A stretch of 64,000 nt of DNA from Pachyseris speciosa (lineage: Eukaryota > Cnidaria > Anthozoa > Scleractinia > Pachyseridae). Positions 55,065 through 64,000 of this stretch are shown piece by piece. Position 1 is the stretch's first letter; each line of letters opens with the position of its first letter. The translations under genes were made by a program, and so were the position numbers. Location of the stretch: the NCBI GenBank assembly GCA_016490735.1, contig JAEMWC010000215.1, positions 583,501 through 647,500 of the forward strand, in the 5' to 3' direction. Under the pieces are notes generated by a model. The model was given only the letters and a program-made list of their open reading frames with translations. It did no database searches and had not been told where the DNA came from.

Positions 55065-55386
55065 AATGAACCATGAACCATAATAACTTACTGGATTAAT
55101 GTAAATAATTTTTGATTGCGACAGTAAGGCTGACGATTAATTCTCAGTTGTCTTTCTTGGCTTTAAGAATACACGACTTTGTTGATCATCAAACTCGCTT
55201 TAGAGTTTGGTCACTAATATATTAATCATTCGATCCCACACGATCCTTAGACTCCTATATATGTGACGTTTGAGTGTAGGATTAAAATCATAGTCATGAT
55301 TACGGATTGAAAATTTCTCTGCACATGTAGTTACCTACCTCAAAAATGATAAATTGCAGCGCAGACGTCATCTTCGCGTTGTCCAT
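51393..55386 (-). CDS. Secreted LamG-like and C-type lectin domain protein, five exons
   Basis: Spliced product of 400 residues. Residues 1-26 form a signal peptide (MDNAKMTSALQFI, then hydrophobic to STRA). Residues about 27-225 form a LamG/concanavalin-like fold (HYWPLNE, LDLG, AFWVAFYK, WHHVTLTWNSSG, KLFVNGT). Residues about 266-393 form a C-type lectin-like domain (GCYS, FCYYIEPAWKLTWYEARKVC, WVDG, LWYYSNCSEKCGFVC). The lectin domain lacks EPN/QPD and WND, so calcium-dependent sugar binding is doubtful. About eleven N-glycosylation sequons fit an extracellular protein. The role is unknown; recognition or adhesion would be usual for this architecture. All four introns are GT-AG with matching phases. 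The gene is convergent with the kinesin gene. Confidence 0.88.
51880..52000 (+). repeat. LINE-like 3' tail with (CTCAAA)n
   Basis: AAATAGTGCAAAAAAAGAATAAA followed by CTCAAACTCAAACTC. It lies in intron 4 of the lectin gene, antisense to it. Confidence 0.4.
52236..52441 (-). CDS. LamG/lectin gene exon 4
   Basis: Encodes LDDTRSEVTSNVSCLDVKCA and the end of the LamG-like domain (AMLILWHYSLSNETILQL). The acceptor is GTGCATAG and the donor CAAG|GTAAGG, phase 1. Confidence 0.85.
52662..53046 (-). CDS. LamG/lectin gene exon 3: LamG core
   Basis: 385 nt, in by phase 1 and out by phase 2 at donor AAG|GTACAG. Carries the FWV...WHHVTLTW...LFVNGT signature of LamG/pentraxin-like folds. Confidence 0.9.
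53193..53617. mobile_element. Palindromic element with CGGAGTCGTA minisatellite, TTAAGGCTGG end
   Basis: Left end TTAAGGCTGGTTGTCACTAG, right end CTAGTGAAAACCAGTCTAAC. Inside are degenerate GGAGTCGTA units and complements. It fills most of the 944-nt intron 2 of the lectin gene. Confidence 0.7.
53991..54126 (-). CDS. LamG/lectin gene exon 2
   Basis: Encodes VLFLMTSTRAFYLEADHYWP and onward to RWRGYVI. It starts after acceptor TTGTCCAG and ends in phase 1 at donor GTAACA. Confidence 0.85.
54127..55338. other. Lectin gene intron 1
   Basis: Contains a 26-nt direct repeat, GTGGTGGTCAACTAGAAAGC, at about 54902 and 54928. A LINE-like 3' tail (GTGTGAAATAAATGAACCAT) ends near 55082. No exon is seen. 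Confidence 0.45.
55339..55386 (-). CDS. LamG/lectin gene exon 1: start of signal peptide
   Basis: 16 codons from ATG at 55386, phase-0 donor GAG|GTAGGT. Joining to exon 2 completes a hydrophobic signal peptide, which supports this start over the ATG at 54138 (which would begin MFVQVLFLM without splicing). An acceptor-like TTTAACAG just upstream hints at a 5' UTR intron. Confidence 0.75.
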
Positions 55387-56882
55387 GCAATCCAAATCAC
55401 TCCACCAAACTACAAGCAGTCTAGCAGCAAACAAAATGATGTAGGTTTTCTGTTAAAATTTAAAGAGAAAAATGGCATGGACGGCCTGATTTCTTAAAAC
55501 TCACTAAACAATCATTCATCAGTCAGTGACTGACTTCCCAGTATGTACCGATTTCAACACTTTAATTCATTAGTGCCCTCGACTATTCGTTTTTTTTTTT
55601 ACATTATCTTGCGACGCCAGCTTAATCTATGCCACTGCGATTAACAGACGTCAAACAAATAACTACAAGACATGGCACGTTGGCAATTTTGAATTTACTT
55701 GATAATAGCTAGCTGAGGATTTCTCTGTCAAACAGCACAGCAAAAAAAAGGTGATTGATTGCATTTATACAAAATGAACTTATATTGTAAACAGTTTAAA
55801 AGCTCAAACGGTGCTTTTGAAACCATTTTGGTTGCAAAATGTATTTCTGTTTTCTTATGGTAATTGCAAGAAGTCATTTAATCAACTCGACCAATGGAAA
55901 ACAGACAGGCTCAGGTCACTGAATAATATTAAAATGACTAGTTGTCAGAATAGACGTCTGAAAAAACCAGTATGCCTTCTCTACAAACTCGAAGGACAAA
56001 GAAAATTAATTGCATTCTCTTTAATAGCCAATTACAAAGGTAAACAACGATAAATATAGATTTAAACTCTAATTAATTTTAAAAAAGATCTTTTGCTTCT
56101 CACTTTACTTCATTGTCATGTGCATTGTTATTCTGTCATGCCCAGTGCAGCCCTTTTGTGGTGTCTTTTTATAAAACTTAGCATAATTAATTTTAGAACC
56201 TTCCGTTTAGGTTCCATGATCGTGAGAAGCAACAAAGTCAAATTATTTCCATTGCCAAAATAAGATTTACCATGACATAGCTTCCATTTAGGAACACAAA
56301 ATATGCCACATCTGTAAGTCTGCATGTTCAGTTTGTTTTCTCTTTTTTTTTTTTTTTTTTTTGTACACGTATTTTTCTTTGCAATTTTTTATCCACTCGT
56401 GTTTAATGAATCTTAGTTAATCTTCCTGTTAGAGATCCGCGATCGGAAACCATTTTACTTTCATAAGCTCCTAGCAAAGGCAAAGAAAAGTTTTGCCTCT
56501 GTAAAAAACGGTGATGTTAGTTGAGCGAAATTACCTTGCTACTATAACGTATATTTAAAATGTTCCAGAATCTCTTGTTTAACTTACCAAATTGTCAGTA
56601 TCGTAAGAGCGAGGATTCCGTGTCCACTCGAATATTTATCTGGTAGACAGATAATCGAAGTTTTCCTGCAGACTTACTCTAAGGGGCAATATCTGCTGGG
56701 ATGACGAAACCAGAGGTAGATATATCCGTGACTAGCCGCAATTAATTTGCCTGAAAATAATCTATAATCGAAGAAGACCAATGCCCCTTGTCGGGTTACT
56801 AAAAACACTTCTTAACGCCTTGTTTTGTTATGAAAATTTGTTATTATTGAGTGGATTGATTGAAGAAAAAGAGGTACCCTAC
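55387..56882. other. Intergenic stretch, no gene seen
   Basis: AT-rich, with a 20-nt poly-T at 56343. Short open frames have no support. Confidence 0.45.
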
Positions 56883-56883
56883 T

Positions 56884-57840
56884 TAACAAAACATTTTAGC
56901 AGGTGAAACCTGAAAATGTACAAACAAAAAGATTTTAAACTTCCTCATCTGCCTGGAAGATAACAATTGCTTTCTTGATGAAAAACGCAATGGCTTAATT
57001 AACAACTGAAATGATTGATCTTGCTCCATAACGTTGCTTTGAAAGGGAAACTATAGTTAGACACCAATAGGAATAAAATGTCTGTGTTCGTGAGATGAAA
57101 AAAGGCCAGTAACAACAATGGTCCAGTCTAGACAATTTTTATCTCTTCAAAGCACATTAGTAAAAATTATATACCTCAAAATCAAGTCAGTGGCAAAGTT
57201 GATTTACGTGATCTTCAAATTAAGAAACTAACATTACTTAGGTGTTTTGCTCAGTTTTAAAACAAAATCTAAGAGCTGTTTTGCTGTTGTTGTTCAGTGT
57301 TTTTAGTTTTGTTTTCTTTGTTTATTTTTTACTTCGACTTTCACCTCTGCATTTTATCAATGTAACAAAACATTTTAGCAGGTGAAACCTGAAAATGTAC
57401 AAACAAAAAGATTTTAAACTTCCTCATCTGCCTGGAAGATAACAATTGCTTTCTTGATGAAAAACGCAATGGCTTAATTAACAACTGAAATGATTGATCT
57501 TGCTCCATAACGTTGCTTTGAAAGGGAAACTATAGTTAGACACCAATAGGAATAAAATGTCTGTGTTCGTGAGATGAAAAAAAGGCCAGTAACAACAATG
57601 GTCCAGTCTAGACAATTTTTATCTCTTCAAAGCACATTAGTAAAAATTATATACCTCAAAATCAAGTCAGTGGCAAAGTTGATTTACGTGATCTTCAAAT
57701 TAAGAAACTAACATTACTTAGGTGTTTTGCTCAGTTTTAAAACAAAATCGAAGAGCTGTTTTGCTGTTGTTGTTCAGTGTTTTAGTTTTGTTTTCTTTGT
57801 TTTTTTTTTACTTCGACTTCACCTCTGCATTTTATCAATG
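56884..57840. repeat. 479-bp direct tandem duplication
   Basis: Unit 1 (56884-57362) and unit 2 (57363-57840) both start TAACAAAACATTTTAGCAGG and end TGCATTTTATCAATG. They differ at only about five positions, mostly homopolymer indels and one T/G change. Confidence 0.95.
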
Positions 57841-58654
57841 AAGTTTAATTTTATCTTTTTGTCTCCCTGTTTGATTTTAATTAAAGATGGAATGTTGAAA
57901 CCCAATCTCACTAGCAAGATGTAAGAAAAAAAATCTCTTGTTAAATAAGGATGATGATTACATTTGTACATGTGGCTCTAGACGATCCTCGTCAAACAAC
58001 ATTGCAAGTAACCAAACTGACAATCTATAAGGTCACGGTTGCTAAAATGGTCTACGTCTGGCTCAGAAGTGTGCAGTGGTCATTCCAGGATTTATAAACT
58101 TGCAGGACCCATCTACCCCTTTATACTCACCTATCCTCAACAGTCAACAACAACTAAGCTCTTCATTTTCGTTTAAATTGGTTTTCAACTGAGTAATGTA
58201 ATCTCATAGTGCTGGGATTGTAGATTAGGAGAGCGTTGCTATGTTGCTTTCACCAACTTCACATTTAATTTCGACGGTTGTCAGTTAAGTTAAGGAAATG
58301 TAAAATACGCTTGTAATTTTAGGCAGGCAACTTACTTATTTGGTCTTTTTCGTGACTGGTGCTCGATGAAACTGTACAGTCAGAGGCTGTAGTTTTGTTG
58401 TAGTATGACCCATGCATGATACAGAAATAAAAGCCGATCAGAATCCAAGAAAGCCGTTGTATATTCGATGGTATTCCACTGGACCTTCCTATCATGCACT
58501 GCAGAACTGTTCAGGGCTTTGTGTTTTCTCTGTCATGGTATAAAATAGTTATGCAACGATTGCACTGAGCGACTCGTGGGATATTCCATGGTAACCCACT
58601 CGAAAGCATTGCATAACTAGTATGTATGTTTAATATATTTACAGTCAATATAAA
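57841..58654. other. Intergenic stretch, no gene seen
   Basis: No supported feature in about 800 nt. Confidence 0.4.
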
Positions 58655-59485
58655 GGACCGGTCATTATTTATGTAGAGGGGGAGGGAGGGAAAAAAGAAG
58701 GGGGGGGTCAAGGCTGTTTTAGATTGGCTAGAGGGGGGGGCCTATCTTTTTAAAAACAATTAATAAGAGGTCATCATTTTTTAGGTTTTGCAAAGGGTCT
58801 TGTCTGTGCTTTTGCAAATGGGATTACTTTTATGAAATAAATTAATTTCAGAGATCCAGGTGGTGAAGATGGACAAACCAGTTAGAAGCTAGAATATAGT
58901 CATAAACTTCATTGCTTTAATATTTCACACTTTAATAAAAGACAAATCCAGATCAGCCTGTTTCAGTGTTTGATTTTGGCTGCATTTAATATCAAAATTA
59001 ACAAAATATTTGTTGGTTCAATAGCCCATGAATTAATAAAACATGAATAACATAACAGAAAAAACATTGCTTTCCACCTTGGAAATATAGTGGAAAAAAT
59101 ATTTATCTTCCAGGGTTTAATATTTGGTGTCCAACATCTGAAAAGTGGCACCTTGATTGCAAATTTTATGATGGCAACTTTAGAAGATATATAACCTTTC
59201 CAATGCTGGAAAGGAATATTTTTCCTATACTGCATGTACTGCAACAAAACACTACTTTATAGAACCGGTACTTTTCCAGCAACCACACAAATACAAAAAA
59301 ATACGGAAATAAATTCATAAGTGGAAAAATGGGGGTCATCAATGAAATATTGAATTAAGAGGGGGACGCTACTTGCCATTTTTAGACCTGAGGAGGGAGG
59401 GCCAGGCAAGAATTTTCACCTATCAGAATTTCCTCCCCCCGCCCCCTCTACAAAATATTAGGGAGCTTTAGCAACGACGACGGCG

Positions 59486-59519
<34 letters not shown>

Positions 59520-59867
59520 CTCGTTTTTGTAACGCTTTCGCTATTATTCCAATTTGTTTAACTTGGAAAGGACTGGCGCACTATTCAGGGACTAAATTGT
59601 TGTGAACGCCATTAAAGTAAGGAAAAAGAAATAAAACTTTACAGTCACACGCTCCCGTTCTCGCCAAATACAGTCACACGCTCCCGTTCTCGCCAAAACC
59701 TAAAATTTGGTCATTTCACGTTGTTGTTTTGCAGAGGACGGCAAAGAAATGTACCAAAATGTAAAACGCACGTGCAGAGCCATTGTTTTGCTCATTAAGC
59801 ATATTGTTTTGTGGCGTTCTCGTTGCCGTTGCCGTCGTCGTTGCTAAAGCTCCCTAATGACCGGTCC
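58655..59867. mobile_element. 1.2-kb element with GGACCGGTCATTA ends, hosting a nested MITE
   Basis: Left end GGACCGGTCATTATTTATGT, AGAGGGGGAGG. The right end complement is CCTCTACAAAATATTA (MITE) ATGACCGGTCC, interrupted by the element at 59461-59854. No transposase is readable in the 800-nt core, so it is likely non-autonomous. Confidence 0.75.
59461..59854. mobile_element. 394-bp MITE, ends GGGAGCTTTAGCAACGACGACGG, TA duplication
   Basis: Left GGGAGCTTTAGCAACGACGA and right TCGTCGTTGCTAAAGCTCCC are perfect inverse. TA flanks at 59459-59460 and 59855-59856 suit a Tc1/mariner-type transposase. A 23-nt unit ACAGTCACACGCTCCCGTTC is duplicated near 59640-59695. Confidence 0.9.
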
Positions 59868-62132
59868 CTAAACTTGAAAGCTTACTTTTAATTATATCCA
59901 GACAAGTGCCATTCAGTCTAAAGCAAGATCGACTCTTAGTGCGAGCTTCGATTGGAATATACCGAAGAACTCGATATTCAGAAAATAATCATCTGTGTTA
60001 AATTAGACACGATTGCGGCAGTTTTAATATGCGCAACTGATGAACAAGCACATACAGAAAAACAGGGATCAATAACGACAACAGGGAACAGTAAATACGG
60101 CAGCGCTGCCAACAGTATGTGAGGCAGCGCTGCAATATTTTTACTCAGTTGCAGTTTTACCCGCTTGGTGGGCTTATCACACACAAAACAATTTATAATA
60201 CAGCCCGTCATTCGCACCAAAAACTGATACTATAAGGGAGTACACGAATTTTGGCTGCATTGCAATTTCGAGCTTTTTTATCACTGTTTGTTGATTCGTT
60301 CTAGCAATGATGTGTAGAAAATCGTCGTTCTCTAATATTTACCTTAATTATTAAATACCCACATGTTTTTGCGGCTATAAAGAAAATTAAAGTTGTTTTG
60401 TTTTCGTAGTATTTTATGTGGTTTCTTATTTGAAATTTTAATGACTAAATTTATACATTTTCCGGCTTCGAAAAATAAACTCGAAGCTTAAAAAAATCAG
60501 AAGTTTGTCTTTTATGTTATTTTTTAAACGTCTCCTTCTTCCGTTACATCTCGTTAACACTCTTGTAAGGTAAGGTTATAATTTTTTATAACTGCTTGCT
60601 TAATTTCATTAAGATGAGTTGGCCAACGTTTCTTAGATAAGAACAAGATTATTTTCTCTTTAAAGGTACTGCATGTATTTGGTATCGCTGGCTTGAAATA
60701 AAACAAATTACCCTGGCTTTCACGAGACCTCAGTTTGGAAAACTGACAACGCAAAATCTTTAAGGAAGAGGCCTTGTCATAAGCAATATCCTTCTCAATT
60801 ATCTTTGGCAATTTTTGCAGGTGGATTCTTACACATCCACCTTGATAAACTATTAAACAGTGTTCTGGAAATTTTTATAGAATCTTGATAAAGGAAAAAA
60901 AATTTACTATATATTTGGGACGAAACTGCACTTGTATTATCTAACTGCTAGCCACATCAATGTGATTTGACAATCTACTGAGTTTAAATTTTTGGACATG
61001 CGGTCCAAACATAATTTTTCTTTCATGTTAGATATAACGCGCATAGAAACTGAGTAACCACTGAAATCCCTCAAAAACTTCTAAAAGCATCATTCATTAG
61101 CAAACGTTTCTACACACAGCACCTTACCATCAACAAACAAAGTACTTGATTTGTTTATCTTATCAAGATAATTTGCACTACACTTTATTGTTTACCATTT
61201 CCTTAAACTTGCATGTCTGAACTGCGGCAAAGAAATGAATTCGCTTGGACCTAACTTGGCCTCATCGTCGAGTCTGACAGCAAGGTTTCGTGTCCTGCTG
61301 GCGCTCGCAACAACTGAAATATCTCACGCCCCCCGACGCACTAAGAAATAATGGAAACGCGCATATATAAATTTAGATGATGCTGTCTTAAGATATCCAG
61401 CCGCCCCCAGAAAAAGCCACTCCGAGATATACTGCTGAGACGTTCTTTAGCTTGGCTGGGCGAAATCTGTGGCCAGAAACCACTCAATTTAGCTCGCGAA
61501 AGAAAAAAGCAGCTTCCGACTGACTACAATATTGTAGCTGCGCTATTGATGCCGGGTGAGAAGTTAGTATTTAATATGCAACTCTTCAATTTCGATGGTT
61601 GAACTGATATTCATATAACTAACTTACAACGCTTTAGACGTTATTAGGAACGTCACTGAAGGTCGGACCCGTAGTTTTTTTTGTTTTGTTTTGTTTTGTT
61701 TTTTTTTTTTGTTTTTTTTTTTTTTTTTGTTTTTTTGTTGTTTTTTTTTTCAAAATGGTGCAAATTTTGTTGTTACATGCATGCATTATTAATAAGTCGA
61801 AAATTTGGCAAGTACATTATGTTGACTAATTGATTGTTTTGCAAATTTCTTACTCTTCCCGAAAATCATGAAAGCGAACGCTGATATTTAAAAAAATTCT
61901 GGCTTATTCTTCGTAGGAAGCAAAGACTCTGGAAATTCATAAATATTTTCAATCGACATTAAAGACAGGATAAAGTTGCATTCATTACTGTGAAGTATTC
62001 TTGTAAAATGTTATTGTTATGAAAGTTTGTTTTTCTTTACTTCTGCAACGCAAAACTTTTTTTCCAAATTTGCATTTGATTTGAGGTTGAATTTAACTTT
62101 GCTTTTTCCATTTCCGGGCACAAAACTGTAGA
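59868..62132. other. Intergenic stretch, possible promoter of the right-edge gene at its end
   Basis: A small GCAGCGCTGCC palindrome pair (60100-60132) and long T-runs broken by G (61676-61751). No gene is seen. No clear TATA box close to 62133. Confidence 0.4.
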
Positions 62133-62230
62133 ATGGTTGCCTTCAACCTTATTATAGCATTTCTGCCTTGTTTGCTGACGGTAACTTACCTGTGCAGCGG
62201 GTTTTCGATCACTGGCGAGCGGCACGAAAG
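62133..62230 (+). CDS. First coding exon of a secreted or membrane protein gene (partial)
   Basis: ATG at 62133 opens 32 codons with a clear signal peptide (MVAFNLIIAFLPCLLTVTYL, then CSG). The exon continues FSITGERHE and ends in phase 2 at a strong donor AAAG|GTGAGT. The next exon is not found before 64000; candidate acceptors such as 62541 give an immediate stop. The protein family cannot be told from 32 residues. Confidence 0.5.
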
Positions 62231-63532
62231 GTGAGTATCAGGAAACCAGTTCACTTAACAGCTATTTTAATTCTTACATTATGTGGCAGGAAGTTTATAT
62301 TTTATGGCGTCATATACCAGGTCCCATTATGATAAAGCTGTTTGAAATGTGTGTTTGTGAAAGCGGCAAAATTCCTAGAATAAATATATTTCATTAACTT
62401 TTCCCTTAGGGTAAAGATTAAGTCTGTCGATTAGGAGTAAAATACCACTTTCGTAACGATGTTAGCGATATGTCACACTACAGCCAATTTGTACAGCACG
62501 CTCTGCCTAAACGCGGGTAAAGCCTTGTTTAGTTATTTTTCAGCGAGTGAATACAGTTACGCACTGAAGGACCTATGTATAAACTAAGGCGTCAAGGAAA
62601 CAATAAGGACGTTATCTGCCATTAATTGACTACTGAGGCCAGTGTGGCTATGCATATCAGTTGTTAACGTAAATAGCTGGCGCCAGATTCTTAGTTCTCC
62701 TAACGTAGACCTCTAAGACTTTTTTCATCTTTTTTTTTCTCTGTTGTTCCTACCCCTTGCAAAATTCATGTGATGCCATGTTATTGTTATGTGTAACTCA
62801 TCTCCATTATTTCCATCCTATTATGTTGTTTGGCTAAATGAAAGAACTGAACTCAACTGAACTGATCTACACAGGGTTGAAAACAGTTCCCTACAGACTT
62901 CATTTGAATAGGACCCTACGAAAAGAATGAATGGATGTGCATTAGTGTACCGCGAAATATCGAGTTTATTTTGGCAGGGTTAGTTTAGAGTGTGTGAACA
63001 TAGCAGACATAAAGTATGATTAAACTAGCGACAGGTGCATTGGAAACAGTTAGTTTTTTTTTTTTTTGTTAATTTAATCCTAAATTGAAGGTCGAACACA
63101 CAGGAAGACTTTCCCACACAAAAAAAAAATAAATTTTCTGTTCCGCGAACATGTTTTTTGCTTTTCTTTAATTTCGTAAACGCAAGTCAAACATGAGGTT
63201 TCACAATTCATTCCAATTAAAACACAAATTTGTTGGTGGTCTATTTTCGTGGTAGCAAAAATTTACCCGCCAATAAGAAGCCATTAAACACTCACATTAA
63301 CCAATCAGAATGTGCCGTAAACAAAAGTGACCGGCAGCAAGCGCTGGAGACTGAGCGGGAAGCAAAGATACCGCTGTTTTTGGTTTCACTTGTAATTTAC
63401 TAAAAAACTCAACAGTTTTACACAAAAACAAAACCGAACGCGAACAATTACTTCTGCGCTCATCGATAAAACTTCTGTAATTGTTTACCATCAATAAATA
63501 ACCTTTACTTATCCACGGCAGTATTTATAGCT
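62231..63532. other. Presumed intron of the right-edge gene, no exon seen
   Basis: Poly-T and poly-A runs and a CAACTGAACTGA simple stretch near 62850. The minus-strand open frame at 63297-63494 has no support. Confidence 0.4.
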
Positions 63533-63680
63533 CAAAGGTTAGTGGGGCCGAGCAAATACAGAAACAACTAATTCAAATAAACATAACATGATAAGAATCC
63601 CACCTGGCAGGAGGCAAACCAGTTGGCTATTTTACAAGGATGACCGAGGAGTTGAACCAGGGACTACCCAGAACTCCTGA
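63533..63680 (-). mobile_element. tRNA-derived SINE fragment, family 2, copy 2
   Basis: Same sequence as 41961-42110 with few changes, including the minus-strand B box GGTTCAACTCC. The downstream flanks differ, which sets the shared limit near 63675. Confidence 0.6.
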
Positions 63681-64000
63681 ACACCAGATTTGAACCCGTG
63701 GTGACCGCAATAAAATCCAATGCCCCGAAAAACCTATAATAAGCCTATAATAAACTATGATGGAATATACGAAAAGTGTTGTAAACTTTTCCAAAGTAGT
63801 TTACATTTTACAAAGTAAACTACTACTCGCTGGTTGACGTCTGGTTATATCCACAATTGTTGTTTCCACGGGGATTGATTACTGCCATGGGCGTTAGCAA
63901 TGAAAATCATTTACTGTATTTGATACTAATCTTTACCCAGCAGTGCTCCATACTGCAACCGTCCCATGGCGATTATAGAAGCAAAAAGCAATGGCCCAAG

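Overview
This is eukaryotic nuclear DNA, AT-rich and intron-rich, with many short palindromic DNA transposons, tRNA-derived SINEs and LINE-type 3' ends. The repeat style, together with a secreted LamG-like plus C-type-lectin protein, suggests a cnidarian, probably an anthozoan such as a stony coral. That assignment is inference. There is nothing bacterial: no operons, no Shine-Dalgarno sites, and every gene model rests on GT-AG introns.

Layout. (1) 173-906, minus strand: a small gene for a probable nuclear protein of about 90-99 residues. (2) 907-10203: intergenic and repeat-rich. It holds three palindromic MITE-like units or simple repeats and a 1.4-kb unclassified element (copy A) that is split by a 1.86-kb inverted-repeat transposon. 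(3) 10204-48875, plus strand: one large kinesin-like gene of 22 coding exons and about 1958 residues. It has an N-terminal motor, a neck like the plant KIN-UA/ARK kinesins, a 3.2-kb coiled-coil exon and a tail with a PP1-docking (RVxF) motif. Its introns carry most of the repeats, including an intact copy B of the 1.4-kb element and two truncated retrotransposon 3' ends. (4) 51393-55386, minus strand: a five-exon gene for a secreted 400-residue protein with a signal peptide, a LamG/concanavalin-like domain and a C-type lectin domain. It converges tail to tail with the kinesin gene. (5) 55387-62132: no gene seen. There is a 479-bp tandem duplication and a transposon nested in the terminal repeat of another. 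(6) 62133-62230, plus strand: a likely first coding exon with a signal peptide, whose gene continues past the window.

The genes do not form a pathway. The kinesin should be an intracellular microtubule motor, and the lectin-like protein should be extracellular. The most useful new observations are the kinesin's family resemblance, its loop insertion and PP1 motif; the clearly resolved nested transposon insertions; and a family of palindromic elements that share TTAA-flanked ends but carry different internal minisatellites. Exon boundaries were read by eye from splice signals, reading-frame phase and protein similarity known to me. No alignment, transcript or database search was run.
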